Below the pieces are notes generated by a model. The model had not been told where the DNA came from and made no database searches. It saw nothing but the letters and a program-made list of their open reading frames with translations. A stretch of DNA of 12,482 bases from Bacteroidales bacterium UBA1189 (GTDB taxonomy: Bacteria; Bacteroidota; Bacteroidia; Bacteroidales; Bacteroidaceae), in NCBI GenBank assembly GCA_002309805.1, contig DBYJ01000049.1, positions 31,223 through 43,704 on the forward strand, written 5' to 3'. The position numbers and the translations under genes were made by a program. Each line of letters opens with the position of its first letter. Positions within the stretch are counted from its first letter, which is position 1. Positions 7,064-12,482 of the stretch are shown one piece after another.

Positions 7064-7534
7064 ATGAATTTTATGTCTTTGTTTAAGAAAAACTTCTATG
7101 TAGTACTTGTGTTGGCGGTCTCTTGGTTCTTTGTTAGCTGCAAAGCCGAGACTGACAAAGATGGTTCTAAAGGAGAACTGTCTATAGCTTCCGATAAAAA
7201 CACTTCGAATTTGGCTGAAAGTTGGAGAAATCCAAAAACATTTCCCGAGTCGGTGTTTATGATTCCAGACAGTATAGCAACGGAGGAACAACGTGCCTTG
7301 AAACAATCCGTTTTTTCGATGTTAATTTCAAAGAAACACGTCGTAATGAGAAATGGGCAAATTGTGTTTGTTGCAGACGAGAATACATTGAAAGATTTTG
7401 GTATTCCTCCTACTTATTTACCTATTATAAAGGAGTCGTTGGCTCAGACAAACAATAGTCTGCGTGAATGGATGAAAGAAGGCGCTATTTCTCCTGAGTA
7501 TTTGGATAGTGTTTTCTTAAAACGTTCAATATAA
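7064..7534 (+). CDS. Small predicted lipoprotein, unknown function
   Basis: This encodes a predicted 156-aa lipoprotein starting at the ATG at 7064; a start at 7073 is equally possible. The N-terminus has a basic region (LFKKN), a hydrophobic stretch (FYVVLVLAVSWFFVS) and a lipobox-like FVSC with Cys26, followed by a polar KAETDKDGSKG linker, as in Bacteroidota lipoproteins. The mature part is mostly helical and charged, with IRNG-like segments (VVMRNGQIVFVADENTLKDFG) and a C-terminal REWMKEGAISPEYLDSVF. I do not recognise a family. Base composition is clearly more AT-rich than the flanking genes, which may point to a different origin or weak expression. It has its own promoter and a downstream hairpin, so it is probably a single-gene transcript. 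It could serve the upstream MG2/plug proteins, but only proximity suggests this. Confidence 0.75.
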   Translation: MNFMSLFKKNFYVVLVLAVSWFFVSCKAETDKDGSKGELSIASDKNTSNLAESWRNPKTFPESVFMIPDSIATEEQRALKQSVFSMLISKKHVVMRNGQIVFVADENTLKDFGIPPTYLPIIKESLAQTNNSLREWMKEGAISPEYLDSVFLKRSI

Positions 7535-7651
7535 TATGAGCCCGTTCAGGGTGGGACAGCAATTTTCTAAAGCTTGAACGGAACCGAAAAAAATATAATG
7601 ACGATGTAAATAAGTACATCCCTTTTTTCCATAAGCTTATTATCTTTCTTT

Positions 7652-7678
7652 GAGGCGCGGCATGCCGCGCCTCTTTTT
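7652..7678 (+). terminator. Palindromic terminator after the lipoprotein gene
   Basis: A perfect 22-nt palindrome with arm GAGGCGCGGC (7652-7661) and its exact complement ending at 7673 is followed directly by TTTTT. It lies about 118 nt after the stop codon, so it is either a distant terminator or a dispersed palindrome acting as one. Confidence 0.65.
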
Positions 7679-7805
7679 GCGTTTCCACCATCCTTCGGCC
7701 GAGGATTGCCGTATTGAATGGAGATGCCATTATCCCATCTGAAAAAAGACTTTTTCCGCCATGCGTAAAAGGCTCGTTTTCTGTACGGAATCAAAGGATA
7801 GAAAA

Positions 7806-7959
7806 TTTTCATCGCAATGGTTAAAAGTTTTCACTGCGATGAAAGAAAGTTTTCACTGCAATGAAAGAATATTTTCACTGCAATGAAAGAATGTTTTCAC
7901 TGCAATGATTAATTTTTTTCATTGCGATGAAAGATTCTTTTCATTGCGATGAAAAAAAA
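7806..7959. repeat. 22-bp tandem array, seven units, each an imperfect dyad
   Basis: Units begin with TTTTCA at 7806, 7828, 7850, 7872, 7894, 7916 and 7938, exactly 22 bp apart. The consensus core is TTTTCAYTGCRATGAAA, itself nearly self-complementary around the central GC, followed by a short A-rich link. Units differ mainly by C/T and G/A changes in the core; the first has TCGCAATGG. There are no unique spacers, so this is not CRISPR. It sits between two terminators of convergent genes rather than in a promoter. Confidence 0.9.
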
Positions 7960-8020
7960 GTATTCTTTGATTTTATCATTCTGAAATCAGACAATACACT
8001 CATAGATATTCGAAACAAAA

Positions 8021-8057
8021 GAAAAAAAGTGGAGACGCGGCTTTCCACGTCTCCACA
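8021..8057 (-). terminator. Intrinsic terminator of the glycogen operon
   Basis: The stem GTGGAGACG (8029-8037) pairs with CGTCTCCAC (8048-8056), with two more GC pairs inside. On the minus strand it is followed by CTTTTTTTC. It lies about 30 nt past the glgP stop, in the position and form expected of a rho-independent terminator. Confidence 0.85.
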
Positions 8058-8085
8058 AAACTAGCTGTCTGACTAAATCCTATCC

Positions 8086-10647
8086 TTAGCTGAACCAACG
8101 GACGTAGCAGAAATCCTGCCGATGCACAAGGTCAGCATGCTTGGGATAGAGGCGGTAGGCCGTCTTGAAGGTACCGGCATTGTTCATCTCGTGGATAGCC
8201 TCGAAGGTGTAGATATTGTTCTCACGACGGACAAGGTTGAGCGGCTCCACCTTATAGATGTGCTCGACACCCTCGGCATCGGTAGTGATAGTGACAAGTT
8301 CGACACCCACGGCATCGTCAAGCCCCTTCTCGTCCAGCACAACCTGAATGGTGTGGCCCTTGCCGTTGTGGATGCCCTCTTCCATCTCGTCGAAGCGGGT
8401 GCAGCTGATAATCTCGATGCCATCCCAACGCTGAGCAACGGTTTCCTTCCAAGCAGCCAATTCGCGAGCCTTTGCGCCGTTTCCAGCACTAAGGTAGTGG
8501 AAGCGCTTCGCCAGCGGATTGTAGAAACGGGTGTAGTAGTCGTCAAGCTGACGCTTCATGGTGTAGTGCGGGGCAATCTGGGCAATGCTGTTCTTCATCG
8601 TCTGCACCCAGCCTTCGCTGAAGCCCTGCGGGCCACGACCGTAGTAGAGGGGCAGGATTTCATTCTCCAGCATGCTGTAGATGGTGGCAGCATCCAGCTG
8701 ATCCTGATAGTCCTGATTGGCATAGGTGCGACGCTCCGTCAGAGCCCAGCCGGCACCCTCGCGATAGCCTTCGTACCACCAGCCGTCCTTGACGGAGAAG
8801 TTGATGACACCATTCATCAACGCCTTTTCGCCGCTGGTACCAGAAGCTTCCTGCGGACGGGTAGGCGTATTGAGCCAAATGTCAACGCCGCTGACAAGAC
8901 GACGAGCGAGATTCATGTCGTAGTTCTCAAGGAAGATAATCTTGCCAAGGAACTCAGGACGACGACTGATGTCGATGATGCGCTTGATGAGCCCCTGCCC
9001 TGCTCCATCGTGGGGATGAGCCTTACCCGTGTAGATGAACTGCACGGGATAGTCGGGATTGTTGACAATACGAGCCAGACGGTCGAGGTCTGTGAAGAGC
9101 AAATGAGCACGCTTGTAGGTAGCAAAGCGGCGTCCGAAACCAATCAGCAGGGCGTTGGGGTTGATTTTGTTCATCAGGCTGACGACGCGGCTGGGGTCGC
9201 CCTGATTGCGAAGCCAGGTAGCGCGGAATTCCTCGCGGATGAAATCGACGAGCTTGCGCTTCAGGCCCATGTGGGTGTTCCAAATTTCCTCGTCAGGTAC
9301 GCGGTAGATGGCTTCCCAGATGGAGGCATTCGACTGATCGCCCATGAACGACTTGTCGAAGTACTTCTTATAGAGCGAGCGCCATTCGGTGGCCACCCAT
9401 GTGGGGAAGTGGACGCCGTTGGTGACGTAGCCCACGTGATTTTCCTCGGGGAAATAACCCTTCCAGATGCCGCTGAACATTTTTTTGCTGACGTCGCCAT
9501 GGATAAGGCTGACGCCGTTGACTTCGCCGCAGGTGTTGCAGGCAAAGGTGCTCATGCAGAAGCGTTCGCCGCCGTCGCCCGGATTGGTGCGCCCCATGTC
9601 CATAAGCTCGGGCCACGTGATGCCAAGCTGCTCGGCATAGCCGCTGAGATACTTGCCGAAGAGCCCTTCGTCGAAATAGTCGTGTCCGGCAGGCACGGGG
9701 GTGTGGACGGTGTAGAGGCCGCTGGCACGTACGAGCTCCATAGCCTCGTTGAATGAATAGCCTTCGCGACGATATTCACAGAGACGATAGAGATTGCAAA
9801 GTGCTGCATGACCCTCGTTGCAATGATAGACATCCTTTGAGATGCCCAGCTGACGCAGGGCAATCATACCGCCAATGCCGAGCAGGATTTCCTGCTTCAG
9901 ACGATTTTCCCAGTCGCCTCCGTAAAGCTGCCACGTGATGGGACGGTCGTACTCGCTATTGAGCTCATTATCCGTATCAAGCAGGTAAAGGGGCACGCGG
10001 CCTACCTGAGCCTTCCAAACGTAGGCATAGACGTGGTAATTAATATAAGGTACATCCACCACCATGGGCTGTCCGTTCTTATCGAAGACACGTTCAACGG
10101 GAATCTGGGCGAAGTTGGTAGGCTCGTAGGTGGCAATCTGCTGGCCATCCATTGAAAGGCTCTGGGTGAAATAACCCAGTCGGTAGAGGAAACCGACGGC
10201 GCACATATCGACGTTGCTGTCGGAAGCCTCCTTCAGATAGTCGCCGGCAAGGACGCCGAGACCGCCTGAATAGATATGGAGGCAAGCGTTCAAGCCGTAC
10301 TCCATGCAGAAGTAGGCCACGCTGGGACGCTTGGCATCAGGCTTTTCAGACATATACTTTGTGAACTTATCCTGCACGCTCATCATCCGTCCGATGACCT
10401 CCTCGTCATTGGCGAGCTGGGCCATACGTTCAAAGCTGATGCGCTCCAACAATAGTACAGGATTCTTGCCGCTCTCTTTCCACAGTTCGGGATCGAGGCT
10501 CTTGAATAGGTCTCGGGCTTCGGGATTCCATGCCCACCAGAGGTTATGTGCCAATTCGTTGAGGAACGTCAGTTTTTCGGGCAGACGGCTCTTCACCGTA
10601 ATCTCTTTCCAGTTCGGAGTGTTTGAGTTGCTTGTCTGTAGTTTCAT
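8086..10647 (-). CDS. glgP: Alpha-glucan (glycogen) phosphorylase, GT35
   Basis: This 853-aa cytoplasmic enzyme cleaves alpha-1,4-glucan with phosphate to release glucose-1-phosphate, using pyridoxal phosphate. The N-terminus (about 15-120) is a DUF3417-type region with NLWWAWNPEARDLF at 35-48. The phosphorylase fold follows, with the conserved SGGLG loop at 127-131, GKAHPHDGAGQG around 541, and the segment from 572 (FLENYDMNLARRLVSGVD) through EASGTSGEKALMNG, where Lys608 is the expected PLP-binding lysine. All these are intact. This architecture is that of the alpha-glucan phosphorylases found in many bacteria and archaea rather than the classical muscle/E. coli MalP-like form, so maltodextrin may be a substrate as well as glycogen. 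It is the second gene of an operon, starting 45 nt after the GT3 synthase stop with no promoter-like sequence between them. A short AT-rich inverted repeat (10646-10660) overlaps the start codon. The ATG at 10647 is well supported. Confidence 0.95.
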   Translation of the reverse strand: MKLQTSNSNTPNWKEITVKSRLPEKLTFLNELAHNLWWAWNPEARDLFKSLDPELWKESGKNPVLLLERISFERMAQLANDEEVIGRMMSVQDKFTKYMSEKPDAKRPSVAYFCMEYGLNACLHIYSGGLGVLAGDYLKEASDSNVDMCAVGFLYRLGYFTQSLSMDGQQIATYEPTNFAQIPVERVFDKNGQPMVVDVPYINYHVYAYVWKAQVGRVPLYLLDTDNELNSEYDRPITWQLYGGDWENRLKQEILLGIGGMIALRQLGISKDVYHCNEGHAALCNLYRLCEYRREGYSFNEAMELVRASGLYTVHTPVPAGHDYFDEGLFGKYLSGYAEQLGITWPELMDMGRTNPGDGGERFCMSTFACNTCGEVNGVSLIHGDVSKKMFSGIWKGYFPEENHVGYVTNGVHFPTWVATEWRSLYKKYFDKSFMGDQSNASIWEAIYRVPDEEIWNTHMGLKRKLVDFIREEFRATWLRNQGDPSRVVSLMNKINPNALLIGFGRRFATYKRAHLLFTDLDRLARIVNNPDYPVQFIYTGKAHPHDGAGQGLIKRIIDISRRPEFLGKIIFLENYDMNLARRLVSGVDIWLNTPTRPQEASGTSGEKALMNGVINFSVKDGWWYEGYREGAGWALTERRTYANQDYQDQLDAATIYSMLENEILPLYYGRGPQGFSEGWVQTMKNSIAQIAPHYTMKRQLDDYYTRFYNPLAKRFHYLSAGNGAKARELAAWKETVAQRWDGIEIISCTRFDEMEEGIHNGKGHTIQVVLDEKGLDDAVGVELVTITTDAEGVEHIYKVEPLNLVRRENNIYTFEAIHEMNNAGTFKTAYRLYPKHADLVHRQDFCYVRWFS

Positions 10648-10660
10648 TTGATTATCAAAT
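10646..10660. repeat. Short inverted repeat over the glgP start
   Basis: ATTTGATTATCAAAT is a perfect 15-nt dyad with one central base, and it includes the first two bases of the glgP ATG. In RNA it would be a weak AU-rich hairpin; on DNA it could be a small operator. Such dyads arise by chance in AT-rich spacers. Confidence 0.4.
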
Positions 10661-10692
10661 AATTTAATTCCTTATTTCTATTATAAAAAATA

Positions 10693-12276
10693 TCATTTTA
10701 TTGCCCGCAATGCAAAATCGTATGCCTCGCGGTAGTAAGTAATGAATTCCTTCCAAAGCGCTTTTTTCGATAGCGCGGAAGCACTTGCTCGCATATTATT
10801 GACTCGTTCAGGCGAACAAGTAGCAAAGGCGCTGATGCATGCTACTATCTGCTCAGCTGCATCGTTGAAATTGCTGTCTGTACGGTGAACAACTTCCACG
10901 CCAAAATCCTTGTCAGCCATCAGTTTCGGGCTTGACTCGCGCACGGATTTCACCCAAAGGCCGAAACCTGCCAAATCGGTAGTAATGGTAGGCACATGGA
11001 AGGCTATACTTTCCAACGGCGTGTAGCCCCACGGCTCATAGTACGACGGATAGATGCCGATGTCATTACCTATGAGCAAGTCGTAGTAGTTGAGGTTGAA
11101 AAGGCCGTCCTTGCCATCCAGATAGCAGGGAACGAAAATAATGTTTACCTTGTCCATCACCTCAGGCCACGCATGCCAATGAGGGACGTTGATGAAGGCG
11201 ATGACTTCACGCTTCAATCCACCACGCTCACCCAAACGCCGGAGCGATCCCAACAACAAGTCGAAGCCCTTGTTGCGGAACTCGAAACGCCCGCCTGTAC
11301 CAATGATAAGTGCATCGTCGGAAAACGATTTACCTAGCAGATGGTTGGCTTTTTCAATCATGCACTTGCGGGCAGCACGACGACGCGCCGTAAAGGCAGC
11401 TCCTTTTGGGACGAAATCATCCTCAAAGCCATTCATCAGCACCACATCGGCGGGCTTCTCCAGCAGCTGCGCACATTCGCGGTTCGTAATCTCACTCACC
11501 GTTGTAAAGCAGTCAGCATGATGGGCAGCCTGCTTCTCGACGCTATGCTTCGACTCCATATTTAGTTCTCTTGCCATTTGGTCGCCGAAATAACCCGGCA
11601 AGTAGTCATAAAGAGGCTTATTGTTACCCGCGATACTACGCCCTATGCTCGTAGCATGGGTAGTGAACACGGTAGCAATCTCAGGAACGGCATGCTTTAG
11701 GAACATCATTCCCAATGCCGTCATCCACTCATGAGCTTGATAGATAACTCGGGGACATTTCGAAGAACTCGGATTAATCTGACGATTATTCTGAATCACA
11801 TTGTGATAGAAACTTTCGACTACCTTTGCTGCTGCGTATGAGAACATACTGGCCTCGTCGTAATCGCCATAGGCATGTAGCGAATCCACGCCGAACAATT
11901 CCCACGCTTGGGCATAAATCTCATTCTTCTGGGCAAAAAAAGGATTGAAATCCACCAGAAAGGCCACAGGACTCCCAGGGATGTTCCATCGCCCTACTCT
12001 TACTTTTAATCCCTCTTCTTTTGCTATCTGTACCCAGTCAGCATAGAGAGTCGCGTCTTCCGCAAAAAGCGGATTCTCCTTTCCCTGCCAGAAGTCTGGT
12101 CCGATAAAAAAAAGATTCGGACAAATGGTTTCAAGTATGGTTTTAGCATGAGTGGACAGCACCGTATAGATGCCGCCCACTTTATTACATACTTCCCAAC
12201 TGGCCTCAAAAACAAAATCGGGTTCTATATAGTTATTTTTCAAGCTGTTTCGAGTCGTCATAACCTCTTTTTTCAT
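10693..12276 (-). CDS. Glycogen synthase, eukaryotic-type GT3 family
   Basis: This enzyme elongates alpha-1,4-glucan from a nucleotide sugar (UDP-glucose in characterised GT3 enzymes) in the cytoplasm. From the ATG at 12276 it is 527 aa. Motifs are FEASWEVCNKVGGIYTVLS (23-41, the nucleotide-sugar loop at KVGG), HEWM with His182, FTTHATSIGR with His207, GRFEFRNKGFD, and the E-x7-E pair in EPWGYTPLE (Glu414 and Glu422), the catalytic signature shared with yeast and animal synthases. It is shorter than eukaryotic members, lacking their regulatory tails, as is usual in Bacteroidota. An in-frame TTG at 12327 overlaps the -33 box and is not credible; ATGs at 12288 and 12261 are alternatives. The 12276 start gives a leader of about 17 nt. 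It is not the bacterial GlgA (GT5), so I give no symbol. It is first in an operon with glgP. Confidence 0.94.
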   Translation of the reverse strand: MKKEVMTTRNSLKNNYIEPDFVFEASWEVCNKVGGIYTVLSTHAKTILETICPNLFFIGPDFWQGKENPLFAEDATLYADWVQIAKEEGLKVRVGRWNIPGSPVAFLVDFNPFFAQKNEIYAQAWELFGVDSLHAYGDYDEASMFSYAAAKVVESFYHNVIQNNRQINPSSSKCPRVIYQAHEWMTALGMMFLKHAVPEIATVFTTHATSIGRSIAGNNKPLYDYLPGYFGDQMARELNMESKHSVEKQAAHHADCFTTVSEITNRECAQLLEKPADVVLMNGFEDDFVPKGAAFTARRRAARKCMIEKANHLLGKSFSDDALIIGTGGRFEFRNKGFDLLLGSLRRLGERGGLKREVIAFINVPHWHAWPEVMDKVNIIFVPCYLDGKDGLFNLNYYDLLIGNDIGIYPSYYEPWGYTPLESIAFHVPTITTDLAGFGLWVKSVRESSPKLMADKDFGVEVVHRTDSNFNDAAEQIVACISAFATCSPERVNNMRASASALSKKALWKEFITYYREAYDFALRAIK

Positions 12277-12297
12277 CACTCTGCTCATTTTGCGCTG

Positions 12298-12328
12298 CAA
12301 AATTACTTGAAATCGCTCGAAACACAAA
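12298..12328 (-). promoter_or_regulatory. Predicted Bacteroidota-type promoter of the glycogen operon
   Basis: On the minus strand, TTTG (12328-12325) is followed after 19 nt by TAATTTTG (12305-12298), a full TAnnTTTG match. Transcription would start near 12293, upstream of the ATG candidates at 12288, 12276 and 12261. Confidence 0.7.
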
Positions 12329-12419
12329 ATTTTATTTCGTTTTTCTATAAGGAGATTTTTCTATAACATCGTTGGCCTTTAACATAATAGTAAAAGAGCA
12401 TCGTTTACACCGTATGTAC

Positions 12420-12462
12420 AAAAAGACGAAGCAGGGCTCCGGTCTTTCGACCAGGGCCCTGC
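12420..12462 (-). terminator. Probable terminator of a minus-strand gene beyond the right edge
   Basis: The segment 12431-12462 folds into a 14-bp stem with one C-A mismatch and one T-G wobble. On the minus strand the loop is GAAA closed by GGTC/GACC. TTCGTC and then TTTTT follow on that strand. The T-run starts 6 nt after the stem, so it is a less than ideal intrinsic terminator. The plus strand has no T-run after the hairpin. Confidence 0.55.
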
Positions 12463-12482
12463 CCTCATGAAAAACGGCGGCT

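Larger units (their letters stand above)
7535..8085. other. Convergent intergenic region, 551 nt
   Basis: This lies between the ends of the lipoprotein gene and of glgP. It holds a weak 7-bp inverted repeat CCGTTCA (7542-7548) / TGAACGG (7575-7581), a perfect palindrome with a T-run (7652-7678), the seven-unit 22-bp array (7806-7959) and the glgP terminator. The minus-strand frame 7812-7567 (81 codons) reads through the array's first unit and the palindrome, has no family resemblance, and I do not treat it as a gene. Confidence 0.7.

Noticed and set aside
7567..7812. An 81-codon minus-strand frame in the intergenic region
   Set aside because: It starts in the 22-bp array, reads through the palindrome and overlaps the region just after the lipoprotein gene; no family features.
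7806..7959. CRISPR array
   Set aside because: The units are contiguous 22-mers with no unique spacers of 25-40 bp and no cas genes in the window.
8122..9756. A 544-codon plus-strand open frame fully antisense to glgP
   Set aside because: It mirrors the codon structure of a clear GT35 gene, shows no recognisable family and has no promoter-like sequence; long antisense frames are common opposite GC-biased genes.
12467..12482. ATG at 12467 as the start of a plus-strand gene
   Set aside because: Only five codons are visible before the window ends and no promoter precedes it; the adjacent hairpin fits better as a minus-strand terminator.

Overview
The window looks like Bacteroidales chromosome, probably of a Prevotella-like genus. 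Four upstream regions carry the Bacteroidota promoter pattern (TTTG, a 19-20 nt gap, then TAnnTTTG). The two largest genes belong to a Bacteroidota-typical family of secreted MG2/plug-like proteins. Glycogen metabolism uses a eukaryotic-type GT3 synthase, as is common in this phylum. The assignment rests on sequence character only.

Layout: (1) 1-344, minus strand, the N-terminal third or so of prmC (release factor glutamine methyltransferase), running off the left edge. (2) 345-511, a divergent promoter region. (3) 512-6955, plus strand, two tandem paralogous genes for large secreted proteins of 1180 and 965 aa, 3 nt apart. The first has an extra N-terminal module of about 245 aa. Both are interrupted in frame by G/C-rich inverted-repeat elements, and parts of the two copies are identical even at silent sites. 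(4) 6999-7534, plus strand, a small AT-richer predicted lipoprotein with its own promoter. (5) 7535-8085, a 551-nt convergent intergenic region holding two terminator-like hairpins and a strictly periodic seven-unit 22-bp tandem array. (6) 8086-12276, minus strand, a two-gene glycogen operon: GT3 glycogen synthase first, GT35 alpha-glucan phosphorylase second. (7) 12329-12482, a short intergenic stretch with a strong hairpin, probably the terminator of a minus-strand gene beyond the right edge.

The glycogen genes form an obvious unit: one builds alpha-1,4-glucan from a sugar nucleotide and the other releases glucose-1-phosphate from it. The tandem MG2/plug proteins probably act in the periplasm or at the outer membrane, but their substrate or partner cannot be read from the sequence. 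I see no defence island, phage, transposase, CRISPR array or RNA gene. The most unusual content is the repeat biology: palindromic elements domesticated as protein-coding linkers, related palindromes apparently used as terminators, and the 22-bp dyad array.
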